From positions 1 to 64,000 of the forward strand of contig JAOPGA020000925.1 of assembly GCA_026419775.2 (NCBI GenBank): a stretch of DNA of 64,000 bases, read 5' to 3'. Positions 44,150 to 55,414 of the stretch are shown one piece after another (the stretch's first letter is position 1; each line of letters starts with the position of its first letter). The position numbers and the translations under genes are program-made. The notes under the pieces were generated by a model that made no database searches, was not told the DNA's origin, and saw nothing but the letters and a program-made list of their open reading frames with translations. This DNA is from Acrasis kona (lineage: Eukaryota > Heterolobosea > Eutetramitea > Acrasida > Acrasidae).

Positions 44150-47100
44150 ATGAGTGACAGCGACAGCGAGGATGAAATTGTAGATGTTGATGAACAACCC
44201 ACAACATGGAAGCGAGCTGCGTTAGTAGAAAAGGTTACCTTGAAAAACTTTTAAAGACTATAACAGTATGAAAGGAATGCAAACGGAGAAAAAATAAAGA
44301 GGATTTAGTCGTCGAAGAAACAGTCGAGGTAGTATCGCCTGTTGTTGATCCACTTGGTAGAGTGTATGATATCTCGTCCTAAAACTCAACTAAAAATTTG
44401 TAAAGTAATAGCCCCACAACTAGAAGCTTCCGTCAGAAGCAAGAGCAATGGACGCAATTATCGAGAGAGAAACGTATTTACATTCTTTTTAAAACCACAA
44501 CTCACCCACTACACAGCTGATATGAGCGTGGACATTTCTCAAGAAAATTTTAACTCTGCACTATACTTATCAACAGTCCACAGGCACTTGAAGTATGATG
44601 AGCTTAATAGTTCTAAAGCAGCCTTGCAAACCAGTGTCAATAAATTGAATCACAAGATGAAAATTCTGGTCAAGGATAATATGGATAAATTTATATCAGC
44701 CAAAGATGAGGTAGATAGAATAATGGAGAAGGGTACCAAGATTAACACAAAGTCCATTGAAGTCATTGAAGCTGTGTACGCTCGTAAGTTTTAAAATTAG
44801 GTAAATGATCACAATTAAATAGATCTAAACAACACTTCAAAATCATTGTTCAACCCACTAATACAAAGAAAAATTCAATCAGAGGAAATGAGTGAGGTTT
44901 TGAGCAAATTAAAAAAGTACAAAATCATTTTCAACTTGCCAAGCAACATTAAAGAGAACACTTCCAAGGTTAGTTTCTTAAAATAACCATTTATTAAAAA
45001 ATATAAGAATGACTTTAAAAAAGTGGTCCATGACTACAGCAAAGCCAAGTTCTTTTTCAAAACACAAAAACAGCAAACTGATTCAATTTTCAAACCATTG
45101 ACTGAAAATTTCGAACTTCAGATTGGAAACCTGCGTAGGGATCTAATGGACCGTTTAAAGATACCAGCCGACTTTCAAATTATATTTGAGAGGTAAGGAT
45201 GTTGAGAAACAAAAACTAATGATCACGTAGAAAACTACTTGCAATAGATGAGATGGAACTAATTGAGTTTTTGATTGAATTGGATTGTGAAACTGATCCT
45301 GCTTGGTTCTACCTCACTGAGATGCACAAGTGTGCGAAAGATTTATTGGAATTGTGCGTTACTGAGTTTTCCACAAAAAGAATTCGTACGTATTCAAAGC
45401 AAGTCTTCTATTAACTTTTATTAGAGATTGAACAGCAGAGAAGCAGACAAATGGATATGGACGCCAAATACCAAGAAATTGTCGCAAAAGAGAGCAAAAC
45501 TGACCCCGAAGTTAACGAAGAGAAGAAGCTTAATTCAAACCAAGTAGAAATCAACGAAAGTTTTGACAAATTAATACACTTGGAGGTCTTGGCAACAATA
45601 CAACGTACTTGCGAAGTAAGTCATGTCTTGTTTATACATTTTTTGTAACATTTAGATCCTTGAGTTTATACTTCCAGACTTTTATCAATTAGCACAACAC
45701 ATTTTATCAGGAAAGTTTTATCGCAAGAAGAGCGTAAGTATTTATAACTTTTTTGTAAAAGAAAAACTTTTTTAGAAGCTTCATGTTTTTCAACTACATA
45801 ACAGAGCACAGACGGAGACAAAAATAATTGACCTACTCAATACACTTTACTATGAGTTCCAGACCAAAGCCGATTATCATTTTACATTATTGACGAAAGA
45901 TCGCTCTACTTTGTGTTCATGTGTCAACAGGGTGCTCAAATGTCACGACAAACTTTCGTCAAAAGCATCTTCACAATCATTCCTTTCATCTTTTGAGAGT
46001 TACGCTAAAGAATTGAGAGAGCACATCATAAGAGACACTTGGATCAAATGCAAAGAAGGTTTTCATTTGCTGTTCTTGTTCAACTAACTTTAATAGAAGT
46101 TGATTTCATTTGGATCAAAGAACAGTGGCAATTAGTCAGTAATGACAGATCAAGAGTCACATACATTCCTTATTTGTTCAGAGAAATCATTTCAAGAACC
46201 ATCTCATTAACCAGTCAATTCCTGAGACCCGATGACGTACGTACCAATTGTGCGATCTTGAAAATTATTAACTTTTATAGACCATGAGACCAGTCATTTC
46301 CGATTTATTTATCTCCTGCATGACAGCCTTTTGTGATAATTTACACAAATTAGGATTTGACCCAAACACTGACGACAGAATGTTGCTGATGGTGTTAGGA
46401 AACATTTCTTATACAAGACAAGTAGTCAAGAAGGAGTTAATGGATGCCTTTGCTGAATCATTTGCACGTGCAAAACCACTATCGATAGCTACTCAGGTAA
46501 CAAACACATCACTTTTAATTTTTAACAATTGTTCAGGAGGAGAGCGAAAAAGTTGACGAAAGTGAAAGAGCGGATGAGTCAGCGGCCACAACCGAAACTT
46601 ATGACGATGACGACGACGATGATGAAGACGAAGATGAAAGTGATGTGGGATCCTATTCTATCGATACATTAACGATATCAAGTCCAAACGCCGTGGAGAT
46701 GCAAAAAAAGATTAAGGAGATGGTTTCACAGTTTTCGTCTGATGAGCGTTGGGAACATTTAGATCAAATGTATGAGTTATTGGCCAGTTTGGTTCTGAAT
46801 CGTTATGTATCGGTGACAGCAAGAACTCTTGTGAAATTTGTAGAAAAAGTTTGTTTTTTAATTGTTGTTTTTTTTAAATGTTCTCTTCTTGTTTTATAGG
46901 GTGTCTTGTTGAGCGGTTATAATTGGAAAGATGCTCCGCGTCCAATGACTGTTCGTCCGTTTGTTTTGAAGGTTTTGTTATCCTTGTCTTTATCACACTC
47001 TCGTATCTGTGGTATTGACAGTGCTTATGCCGATCGTGTGTTTGGTGGATTGACAGAGAGGATTGCAGAGATTCTTTCTGAATACCTTGTAGGACATGAA

Positions 47101-47381
47101 AAGATCAGTGAGAACGGTGCGTTTCAAATGGACATTGAAATTGCATTCATTAGGTTTGCTATTTAGTTGTAATGTATGTCTCCTAACCATTTAGTCGTGC
47201 CTTAAAAAAGTTCGAAAACGAGAGGTCCAAGACCTTGTTCATGCATCTTTGTGATCGTCTATCAGAGCTTAGTGGTTATAGACCAGATTCAAGTTCAAAG
47301 AAGTCAATTAAGGAGAATATTTTGAATGATATGCAGGAAAAGACAAGATTGCAGTTGAACTGCTTCCAAGACGATGAATAA
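44150..47381 (+). CDS. EXOC2: Exocyst complex subunit Sec5
   Basis: Fifteen exons over fourteen 38-51-nt introns give 884 residues; boundaries begin 44150-44233, 44275-44363, 44406-44473, 44517-44783, 44823-44968, 45008-45192 and end with 47195-47381. Every joint preserves frame. Diagnostic Sec5 stretches include VDPLGRVNSPTTRSF, KYKIIFNLPSNIKENTSKND followed by YSKAKFFF, and near the C-terminus YNWKDAPRPMTVRPFVLKVL followed by HSRICGIDS. An acidic insert (YDDDDDDDEDEDESD) sits around residue 610. Sec5 is a core exocyst subunit that tethers secretory vesicles to the plasma membrane. The animal IPT/TIG domain is absent. It is divergent from the PPPLE gene (56 bp) and 28 bp upstream of the FAAP24-like gene. 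Confidence 0.92.
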
Positions 47382-47409
47382 AATACTTTTTGTAATCTTG
47401 AGTTGATTA

Positions 47410-48175
47410 ATGAAAACTAGTCAAGCACAGTCAAAGAAAGTTGTTCTTGTCCACGATCGTCTCAAGGATCAAATGATCAGAAGTGAGTTAAGCAAGTATT
47501 ACAAGATTAGAGGTTAGTTTTGTTCAGCACATTAATAAAATAAAAACAAAAGCAACAACCAAGAAAGAAGAGAAAGCAGTACCTACATGCACTGATTGTA
47601 CTAATAGCTTAGGATGTTATATTTCCAAAAACAAAACTTGCCTTTATGATAACAAACATCAAGGATGTTCCAAAGAGTGAACATGATGGATCCATAAAAG
47701 ACATGGCTGAGTTCTCTGCTTCTTTCCAAAGGTCGTTTGTAATGGTCATCAGTTCGGGTCAAGACCATCTTCTTCAAAATATTTCTCAGTTTCAAATCAA
47801 GTATGTTGTCTTAAACTTTCTCTAATCCAAACTCATAGTCTTCAACAGTTTAACAACTATCCTGAAGTTTTACTGTGCGTTGATGCTGTTTCTTGTGTGA
47901 GTTGTATGGTTGAATTAAGCAAAGTTGATGAGAGGTCGCACATTACAGAAGCAAAGGAACAAGAACAGTTGGCTTTGTTAAGCTCGGTGGACTATATTGG
48001 AACAAGTGTATTGAAGACTATACCTGGGCTGTCAGATCATCATGCAGATGTGCTGCTACAAGGGATGGGGTCGATATCTAATATCATTGTAACAAATTGT
48101 GCAAACAAGATTAGAGATAAAACCTCTTTGGATTTGAAGACAGCCACCTCTGTGAAGAATTTTTTTCATCAATAA
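47410..48175 (+). CDS. FAAP24: FAAP24-like protein (ERCC4-type domain plus helix-hairpin-helix)
   Basis: Four exons (47410-47512, 47553-47578, 47613-47800, 47839-48175) over 34-40-nt introns give 217 residues; human FAAP24 has 215. The N-terminal part resembles a degenerate XPF-type nuclease fold: KKVVLVHDRLKDQMIR, then KTKLAFMITNIKDVPKS, RSFVMVISSGQDHLLQN, and VSCMVELSKVDERSHITEAK in place of the usual nuclease helix. The C-terminus is a tandem HhH (SVLKTIPGLSDHHADVLLQG, ATSVKNFFHQ). The catalytic ERKxxxD signature is absent, as in FAAP24, which with FANCM recognises crosslinked DNA. Alternatives are SPO16-like or other XPF-family non-catalytic proteins. It starts 28 bp after the Sec5 stop. 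Confidence 0.65.
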
Positions 48176-48554
48176 AACTATAATTCAACTTCAACACTTG
48201 TTCTATTGCCTCGAAGGGGTTTGTCTGATTGAATAGAACACTGATAGATTTCACTGACAACCATAGTTGACAAGGAGATGAAAAAGGCAATGATCGTGTA
48301 AATGCATATGCGATCTATAATCCCACACTACTTATCAGACACACATGATGCGAATCTGATTGTTGGGAGTTTTCTTGTTCTATCTTTAGATTGACAGATA
48401 ATTACGCCAAGATGTCAGATGATAGATAGCATCATAAAGAGTTGATTCTTGTACTATTTTTTTGGTACTATTCGCATGAAGTTCCCGTTACTTCAAAAAG
48501 CTGAAGAGGATCATTTAATATTCTATTCATTATAACAAACACAACACAGTCAAC
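48176..48554. other. Intergenic, nothing recognised
   Basis: About 380 AT-rich bases between two genes on the same strand. I see no open frame of note, RNA gene or repeat. It should contain the promoter of the 48555 gene. Confidence 0.4.
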
Positions 48555-50159
48555 ATGAAGAAGTTAAGCTTGAGACTAAAATTGAAAGAACACAAAGATA
48601 GTAACAAGTCCAACACAAATACAAATGAAAAATCAAAGAGATTTACAATCTTTGGAAAAATGTCACCATTAAGCCTACCTGAGGAAGAGCAAATTGATAT
48701 CTCTCCTAGATCTAGGGGATCTGTACAGGATGCGAAAAGGGAATCAATCAAAGATTCCAAACGCGAGTCGTTAAAAGATGCTAAAAGAGACTCTTTAAAA
48801 AATGTCAAGCAGGATGATGGTTGCGAAAACAAAAGTGCGTCAATGAAAGAGATCAAACGAGGGTCTTCTAAAGATATTAGGCGAAAGTCTGTCTCAATGC
48901 ACGAATGTTTAGAAAATCCTGAAATAATAGTCGACGATGATGACGATGTGTCCATGAAGTCAATTACCCCTGTTCAATCCCCGTCAAAATCCAACACGAA
49001 TCCAGTGAGTCCAATCGATGTTGCTAAGCTGCTGATAACCGGTAAGTACGCGAATTCAAACGCACCTCGTCGTCTAGTTTTCACTGGCGAAGCTGATGTT
49101 CTCTCCCAAACTATATGCCAACTCAATACACAAATAGTCAATCAGACGAAAGAGATTGGAGATTTGCAGGCAAAGATTGTAAAAGACCAAGAGTTGACTG
49201 CGTATCTGGTTGAAAAGGTAGCATCATTAGAACGTGAAGTTGCAGAGAAAGATCATGACAATAAAAAGTTAGTCAAAAAGCAGAGAGCTAAAACAAAGAT
49301 GTTGAAGGAGAGCACAAAACTATCAACACTTCTTCAGCAAAAAGAAGTTCAAGAATTAAAGCAAGAAAACGAAATGTTAGAACAAGAAAATAAAAATTTA
49401 CAAAATCTTATCGATCAACTCAGAGAGCAAACAAAAAGCAATGAGTTGAAGTGTGCTGCCGACGTAGAAGAAGCCAAGAAAGTAACAACCATGCTACGAA
49501 GGGATAGTGAGCTCCTCATCAAACAGTATGTAGAATTACAAACACATGTAGAACAAACAAAGATTGAGAGGAAGCTTACACCAAAGCTGCTCAAGTTAGA
49601 AAGACAGTCATCCATTGTGGAACCTTACAGTCCTTCACCCGTCAAGCAAGAACAAGTTGAGTTGACTTTGTTAAATGTGAAACAACCAAAGGAAGAAGTT
49701 GAGGTGGTCTCCCAGCCCATAAGTAGATCAAACTCCTACGAAGGCAATCATGACACTTTGATCAAGGAAGGCAACATACCATACATTATTAGCTTGTTAA
49801 AGTCCGATGACGCCAGGGTGACCAAATTATCACTAGTCAACAAAAAGATCAATAAATCAGACCTAGTGGCACTAACAGATTCTCTAGAGTTCAACACCAC
49901 CCTTCAAGAACTTGACGTCTCAAACAATGTCGACATTAACAATGCTTGCATTAATGTACTTTGTGATCTGATTCTGACCAATAAGTCCATAAAGAAGTTG
50001 TACATGGAAGGAATAGCTGTGACTGCCTTTGATGACATTCTTGATAGCGTCGAAAGAAACTACACTCTGCTTGATGTAATATTGCCCGAAGAAACCACAA
50101 CGGATGAAGAATATGATATCTTGTACTCTTACCTGGACAGAAATATGAATTTAAGATAA
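48555..50159 (+). CDS. Coiled-coil protein with C-terminal leucine-rich repeats
   Basis: A single-exon frame of 534 residues. Residues of about 50-110 hold a tandem basic repeat (DAKRESIKDSKRESLKDAKR and copies), with each Ser in an R-x-S kinase-type context. A long coiled coil spans roughly residues 185-340 (QICQLNTQIVNQTKEIGDLQ-type heptads, then KEVQELKQENEMLEQENKNL). The last 140 residues are leucine-rich repeats of the RNase-inhibitor/tropomodulin kind (VTKLSLVNKKINKSDLVALT, LQELDVSNNVDINNACINVL). Tropomodulin-like LRRs bind actin pointed ends, but whether this one does is a guess. I know no named family with this order. Confidence 0.75.
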   Translation: MKKLSLRLKLKEHKDSNKSNTNTNEKSKRFTIFGKMSPLSLPEEEQIDISPRSRGSVQDAKRESIKDSKRESLKDAKRDSLKNVKQDDGCENKSASMKEIKRGSSKDIRRKSVSMHECLENPEIIVDDDDDVSMKSITPVQSPSKSNTNPVSPIDVAKLLITGKYANSNAPRRLVFTGEADVLSQTICQLNTQIVNQTKEIGDLQAKIVKDQELTAYLVEKVASLEREVAEKDHDNKKLVKKQRAKTKMLKESTKLSTLLQQKEVQELKQENEMLEQENKNLQNLIDQLREQTKSNELKCAADVEEAKKVTTMLRRDSELLIKQYVELQTHVEQTKIERKLTPKLLKLERQSSIVEPYSPSPVKQEQVELTLLNVKQPKEEVEVVSQPISRSNSYEGNHDTLIKEGNIPYIISLLKSDDARVTKLSLVNKKINKSDLVALTDSLEFNTTLQELDVSNNVDINNACINVLCDLILTNKSIKKLYMEGIAVTAFDDILDSVERNYTLLDVILPEETTTDEEYDILYSYLDRNMNLR

Positions 50160-50277
50160 AATGTGTCTTCTTTAAACTTTTGTTCATTATTTTTATTATG
50201 ATCCTCTAAGCAGCACGGACACCCATATGACCAACTTAATGTGCATATGGACAACTTTGATTCACATGCCTCACTCG

Positions 50278-50628
50278 CTATATGGTGCGATTCTGTTTCT
50301 GNAAAATTCTTTTTGCTATCGGTATGGATGGTATGGAGAATTTAATGAAAGCCTTCCGTCGATACTTTTCTTGTTCCAGCTGCTTCTTCTTATCAGCCGC
50401 CATCCTCTTCATGTCATTGAGAGATAACTTCGATGATAGTGCTACATTTGTGTTTGGGCATGGAGATGAGTTCGACTTTGAGTGAAGACGACCGATATCC
50501 ACACAACAATAGTTTCCTTTGCAGGTGGTACATTTATAACTATTACGTGAAATATCAACTGCAACTAGTAGAGTAAGGCACAGAGGACATTCCATTGGGT
50601 GGTTCCTAGCAGAGCTAGGCCTGTCCAT
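50278..50628 (-). CDS. Small zinc-ribbon protein; sequence contains an ambiguous base
   Basis: A frame of 116 residues begins MDRPSSARNHPM and has four metal-type cysteines in two pairs (CPLCLTLL and CTTCKGNYC), with CVDIGRLHS just after. That is a C4 zinc ribbon or a degenerate RING. The second half is a Lys/Arg-rich helix (NDMKRMAADKKKQLEQEKYR). An undetermined base (N) at 50302 lies seven codons before the stop, so the C-terminus is unreliable and a small indel there could move the stop. Convergent with the 48555 gene. Confidence 0.6.
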   Translation of the reverse strand: MDRPSSARNHPMECPLCLTLLVAVDISRNSYKCTTCKGNYCCVDIGRLHSKSNSSPCPNTNVALSSKLSLNDMKRMAADKKKQLEQEKYRRKAFIKFSIPSIPIAKRIXQKQNRTI

Positions 50629-50651
50629 CTGCTGGGATTTTTATGTAAATA

Positions 50652-51344
50652 TTAACAATCGGAAGTGGTGTTTAATTTTATTAATATCAACGGAGATTGT
50701 TTTAATTTATTCAGAATGGAATATACATCCGTACTGCAGCGACGTAATTGTGCATTACAGGCCGAAAATGGGATAATTTTTTTGAAAATGCTTAGCATTG
50801 GCGTCTCTTCAGATCTCAGATTAGTTCTTTTATAACAGACCATAAAATAAACTGTGTAGTCATTGTGAGTACAATTCAGGATAACATAATAACAGAATAA
50901 CATGGTTTTGTGTTTGGCATAATGTGACAGTACACGATCGGTATATTCGTTTCTGATGTAAATATTAGTATCGGGCATGTGGAAGGTACGACAATAGGCT
51001 CGTGCTGAAACATTTTTTGGACCATATACCTAATGAGCGAAGTCTCATGTTGTACACCAAGTTTTGGGGTTGTGTGTATACTTGTAACTATGCTACCTTG
51101 TAGTACTCGTGTAGAATCTATTATTTTTAATATATAGTACATGTTTTTCAAAAGCTTTTCCCATTTCGATATATGTTATGGGGTGTAAAGTGACGGCTTG
51201 TACAATGTCATGTATAATTGGTAAGGTGATTTTATTGCTGATCCATTTAAAACAATAATCTTCAAAACGAGTAAAAATGTTTGAGCACGAAACTAGTTTA
51301 TCTGATGAGAATGTGGCCACGGTTGGTATTCTCTCGGTATTCAA
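50652..51344 (-). pseudogene. Decayed coding stretch, family unknown
   Basis: Three overlapping minus-strand frames (51093-51344, 50876-51151, 50652-50978) each look protein-like: IFTRFEDYCFKWISNKITLP, VYGPKNVSARAYCRTFHM, NEYTDRVLSHYAKHKTMLFC. Read together in one frame they are interrupted by at least three stops within about 100 bases. No intron with normal ends removes them. The layout faintly recalls a START-type lipid-binding domain but I cannot support that. A broken gene is the best description. Confidence 0.45.
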
Positions 51345-51473
51345 ATAGTAGAATTTTTTGGTTGATGTGGAGGTTGTGTGTGGCCCATTATTGTAACCAA
51401 CAAACTAAGCAAATCGTGCTTTCCAGTATCGTAGAGATTATCCATCCTGTACTTGATTACTGTCTAACCTTGA

Positions 51474-51603
51474 GCGGTGGAAACACTCGAGCGCTGGAAA
51501 CGCCCCTGGTAAAAAAATCTGAATTTGTAACAAGCTGTAGTTTATTAGGTAGCACTGGATCTAAATTCAAATTTTAGACCTTGTCCGTAGGTGTTTCCAC
51601 CGC
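51474..51603. repeat. Perfect 13-bp inverted repeat, 130 bp end to end
   Basis: The bases gcggtggaaacac at 51474-51486 recur as the exact reverse complement at 51591-51603. A third, partial copy (gcgctggaaacgc) lies inside at 51491-51503. The GC-rich arms stand out in AT-rich DNA next to decayed coding sequence. A short terminal-inverted-repeat element is possible. Confidence 0.45.
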
Positions 51604-51676
51604 ACAAAGTTTTACAGTAGTTCGGTAATCTTTAATTTTACTAAGTTTGGACTCCCGAATCGTTCGGATAGAAGTT

Positions 51677-51695
51677 ACGACGGTTATCCCGTCGT
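51677..51695. repeat. Short perfect hairpin
   Basis: The bases acgacgg-ttatc-ccgtcgt form a 7-bp perfect stem with a 5-base loop, about 380 bp before the start of the NHL-repeat gene. Function is unknown; it could be a binding site or a piece of the neighbouring inverted-repeat element. Confidence 0.35.
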
Positions 51696-52071
51696 GATCT
51701 TTATTAACCTTATAAAGGAGTTGTTGACTCTGGAGACGTATCTATACGATTATTTTGCTATTATCAGCATACTTCTGGGTAAATCAAGTCATTATCATCA
51801 GATCAGCATGGAGGTGGGATGTAATAATTTTGCAATACCCTGATTGTTTCGATCTCCCATAGAAGTTATTTCGTAAAATATACTGTTATATATAGGGGTT
51901 TAATATATATATGGTCTTTTTATGTAGCCTCACACTACAATGAGGGTCGAGTACAGCAACAATTTACACAATTTACAATCTCCAAAAGAGAGGTCGTAGT
52001 CCTAGCTTCCTTTCCTGGCCAATTCAATTTCGAAAAACTACACCCAAAAAAAAACGAAAACAAACTTTCAA

Positions 52072-55000
52072 ATGGTGATTGGGTTGCTCCCAGCTATACT
52101 GGGATGCTTATTTATTCTACCCTGTCTCTTATGCATACCCATGTATAATGACCAAGTTATCGTCGACTACACCATAGGACCATATCCATACGTGTTAGAT
52201 AATATGCAAGCTAATCTCGCTCAATTGCCACTGGTTCAAGGAGTTGGTTTAGACACAGCAAGCAACCAAGTCTACATTAATAGTGGTTCAGTCTTATGGG
52301 CAGTGAACAGGACCTCCAATACAATATCCGCGCTAGCAGGCTTTAATTCTCTTAACCAAAGAGGATCAGGAAGCGCCCCAATCGCTGATCCATTGAAAAA
52401 TCTGGTATACTTCAGCGAATCCTACTGTCTATCAGCTATAAATACCGTAACGAAAACCAAAAGCACGGTCGCAGGAAATTGTGGGTCCTCTGGAAATAGT
52501 GGAGACGGAGGTAGGGCGACGGATGCCACATTTCAAGACATTTCAGGAATCACTATCGACCGTAGCAACAACCTGATCTATATCGCTGATCGTGGCAGTC
52601 ACGTCATCAGAGTGGTGAATCGTACTTCAGGAAATATATCTAGATTTGCTGGTAATGGTCTGCCTGGTACCACATTATACGATGGTGATGATGGGCCCGC
52701 ATTGAACGCCTCTATCAAGAATCCCAACAGTATACTCCTAGTAGGCGACGCAATGTATATTACAGTGTCATCGGGTATAAAAAAGGTTAACATGACTAAC
52801 CTTGTGATCACTACTTTAGCGAGTGGATACTCTTACGGCATAAAATCTCTCTCATATGACAGTTCCAACAATATACTATATTTCTGTGACACTTTATATG
52901 TGTACTCAATCAATCTTATTGACGGTACTAGTCAATCTGTCACTAGTTGGAGCATGTATCTATACGCACCTGACGGAACTTCTATAGCTAGTCCACCGGG
53001 ATTTCGTAATATTCAGGGATCGGTATTTGATAATACTAATAACTTGTTGATAATAGCAGAGTACACCACCCAAACAGTTAGATATTTGAATTACACCAGT
53101 GGTCTACTTGGAACTGTTGCCGGTATTGGTTTCCAGGGTTATCTCGGTGAGAATACACCTGCTCTATCGACTCCAGCGTATTCTGCTTCTTCAGTAGTTA
53201 TTGATCCAGACAATAAAAATATAATTTATTTTTGTGATGGAAGTAACAAAGTAAAGAAATTAAACAGAACTAGTAATCTGGTCAACACTTATTGTGGTAG
53301 AGGGCAACCTTATTACCAAGGTGATGGTGGCTTGGCTTCTCAAGCTAACTTGGCATATCCTGTTCAAGCTGTAATTGACCCCATCAATAAAATCATGTAT
53401 GTTGCAGATTCTAGAAATTTTGCCGTGAGGGCTATTGATATGAGAACCAATGTCATTAGCACAATTGCAGGTGGATCAACAAGTTCTTCTGTTGGCATAT
53501 TGACTAGTGTAGCTTTTGATACAACCAATCAGTTATTGTACGCGTGTGATCTTAGTATGGTTGTAATGATCAATACTACTAGTGGAGATGTAACAATAGC
53601 AGCTGGAAGTTATGCGTATGGTAACCCTACTAATAATGTGTTGGCTACTTCTACATCCTTTACTAATATTCAATCCATTGAAGTTGATGCTGTTGGTAAT
53701 ATTTATATATCGGAGAGGACCTATATATGGATCGTAAATAAACAAACAGGTATGTTAAACCTGTTAGCAGGAACTAGTTCATATTCACCTGGTCCGTATG
53801 GAGCACCTGCCAATACTTCTAGTGTAGGGGCTTATAACAAATTATATCTAGACAAGGTGAATAACATTTTATATCTCTCGAGATCTGGTATTCAATATAT
53901 CGATTTAAATACTGGAATACTGAATCAATTGAACGGGATGATTACAACTCCAATCAACATTGCTTTTGATAATGATAACAAACAGTTCTATGGTGCCACT
54001 GGACAGTCAATCACTTTAATATCACTCGTTCCAACACCTACACCCACTCCTACACGTACACCCACTCCTACGCCCACACCCACTCGTACACCCACACCCA
54101 CTCCTACACGTACACCCACACCTACTCCAACACCCACTCGTACACCTACATCCACTCCTACTCCTACTCCAACACCTACACTCAATTCAACACCTACCCC
54201 AACACCCACTTCAACTACTACAACATCAACCTCCACTGCTTCACCTAGCTTTATATCTACTCCTGTCTCTACCCCTAATTCAATATCCAATGCTACAATA
54301 TCACTAGTATCTACTGTTAACCCTACCACTCAAGAGATCAATCCAACAAGTATCCCGCCCTCCTCTGACTATTTAATCGATTTTAAGCTTGGGTTCTCCT
54401 CAATAGCCTTCTCTGGTAACTTATCAGATGTGATTGCATCCTCACAACCTAATATATCCCTCTCTGGCACATCCATAAGTTTATCATCTACATTCTCAAA
54501 TACAGTGTACAATAGAAGAGCTATTGTCAGTACCGAGAAGAGAATAGCCAAGCAGAAAAGCGCTGTTTTATCCTTCTCAATACCATCTTCTAGTGGATTT
54601 GGAAATGTTGAATTTTGGATATCTTCATCTTCTTCTTTTTTACTCTTCTCATCACTTAACTATGACTCAGATACTGGAAACAAGTATTTTGAAATTAACC
54701 TACGAGTAAATACGTTGACAATTTCCAACAGAACATTGTGTCCCTTCACTAATGCAGTGTACAAATCAAAGTTGAATATTTACGAAAAGATCATATATGG
54801 AACATTATATGATGCAAATGAAAATTTATTTTGCAGTGTGACCGTGCCTATTAGCGATAGTGACTATAATTTGTTTATAAGCAAATCATTTAATCTTGTT
54901 GTATCGCTGAGCAACTTTAAATTTAATTCTGGTAGTTTCAGGTCCTTGACACAGTCTTCACGGAGCGAAGTTACTGCCACAGTATATTCTGTTGGTTTTG

Positions 55001-55197
55001 AACAGCAACCACAATCAAATAACACCGCCGCTTCTCAGTCCTATTACTATCAGGGATTGTCGTCCATTGTGATTGGAATTGTAGTTGCAATACCTATCGT
55101 TTTATTCGCGTCTATTTCATTAGCAATCGTATGCGTTGCACTGATATGTTGTGCGCGCTATAGAAGGAAAGTGGTGACGGTGACACATGCTATCTGA
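52072..55197 (+). CDS. NHL-repeat cell-surface protein with Pro-Thr stalk
   Basis: A single-exon frame of 1,041 residues. A signal peptide ([20 protein letters not shown]) is followed by about 640 residues of NHL-type beta-propeller repeats ([26 protein letters not shown]- and GDGG-type turns, [20 protein letters not shown]). A Pro-Thr-Arg stalk of about 60 residues comes next, then a beta-rich Ser-rich ectodomain of about 270 residues. A single membrane helix near the C-terminus ([20 protein letters not shown]) leads to a short basic tail ([13 protein letters not shown]). Many N-glycosylation sequons are present. Likely a cell-surface adhesion or recognition protein. A truncated relative lies at 21270-21820. 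Confidence 0.85.
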   Translation: MVIGLLPAILGCLFILPCLLCIPMYNDQVIVDYTIGPYPYVLDNMQANLAQLPLVQGVGLDTASNQVYINSGSVLWAVNRTSNTISALAGFNSLNQRGSGSAPIADPLKNLVYFSESYCLSAINTVTKTKSTVAGNCGSSGNSGDGGRATDATFQDISGITIDRSNNLIYIADRGSHVIRVVNRTSGNISRFAGNGLPGTTLYDGDDGPALNASIKNPNSILLVGDAMYITVSSGIKKVNMTNLVITTLASGYSYGIKSLSYDSSNNILYFCDTLYVYSINLIDGTSQSVTSWSMYLYAPDGTSIASPPGFRNIQGSVFDNTNNLLIIAEYTTQTVRYLNYTSGLLGTVAGIGFQGYLGENTPALSTPAYSASSVVIDPDNKNIIYFCDGSNKVKKLNRTSNLVNTYCGRGQPYYQGDGGLASQANLAYPVQAVIDPINKIMYVADSRNFAVRAIDMRTNVISTIAGGSTSSSVGILTSVAFDTTNQLLYACDLSMVVMINTTSGDVTIAAGSYAYGNPTNNVLATSTSFTNIQSIEVDAVGNIYISERTYIWIVNKQTGMLNLLAGTSSYSPGPYGAPANTSSVGAYNKLYLDKVNNILYLSRSGIQYIDLNTGILNQLNGMITTPINIAFDNDNKQFYGATGQSITLISLVPTPTPTPTRTPTPTPTPTRTPTPTPTRTPTPTPTPTRTPTSTPTPTPTPTLNSTPTPTPTSTTTTSTSTASPSFISTPVSTPNSISNATISLVSTVNPTTQEINPTSIPPSSDYLIDFKLGFSSIAFSGNLSDVIASSQPNISLSGTSISLSSTFSNTVYNRRAIVSTEKRIAKQKSAVLSFSIPSSSGFGNVEFWISSSSSFLLFSSLNYDSDTGNKYFEINLRVNTLTISNRTLCPFTNAVYKSKLNIYEKIIYGTLYDANENLFCSVTVPISDSDYNLFISKSFNLVVSLSNFKFNSGSFRSLTQSSRSEVTATVYSVGFEQQPQSNNTAASQSYYYQGLSSIVIGIVVAIPIVLFASISLAIVCVALICCARYRRKVVTVTHAI
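54031..54235 (+). repeat. Tandem Pro-Thr coding minisatellite
   Basis: Imperfect 6-bp units (acaccc, actcct) encode Thr-Pro dipeptides, broken at intervals by an Arg-Thr-Pro unit that repeats every 8-10 residues. It lies inside the NHL gene and forms the stalk. The minus strand of the same array gives a spurious 113-residue Val/Gly frame. Confidence 0.8.
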
Positions 55198-55414
55198 GAT
55201 TGTAGCAATAAAGAAATTTTTTTCTATTTAAATCTGAGATGCTTCATGTAGTATGTGGTGATATTGATTGTATTTCATGCATAACATCGAAAAAATAATA
55301 CGAACAAGTTTCAGTTCAGACTTTCTTTACAATTACAATGAAACGAAGAGTTTCCATAGGCCGCATTAAACATCTCTGAAGTGATGTGATTCTCAAACAA
55401 AAACAACCAAAAAC

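Noticed and set aside
44342-44794. Long plus-strand frame reading through 44406-44516 as one exon of Sec5
   Set aside because: The frame through that part gives atypical sequence. Using GT at 44364 and 44474 instead gives VNSPTTRSFRQKQEQWTQLS joined to DMSVDISQENFNSALYL, with introns of the normal size.
54031-54235. Regular short repeats that might suggest a CRISPR array
   Set aside because: The units are 6 bp, contiguous, without unique spacers, and encode a Thr-Pro stalk in a eukaryotic gene.
53988-54329. 113-residue minus-strand frame rich in Val and Gly
   Set aside because: It is the antisense of the Pro-Thr repeat in the NHL gene; repetitive codons keep it open by chance.
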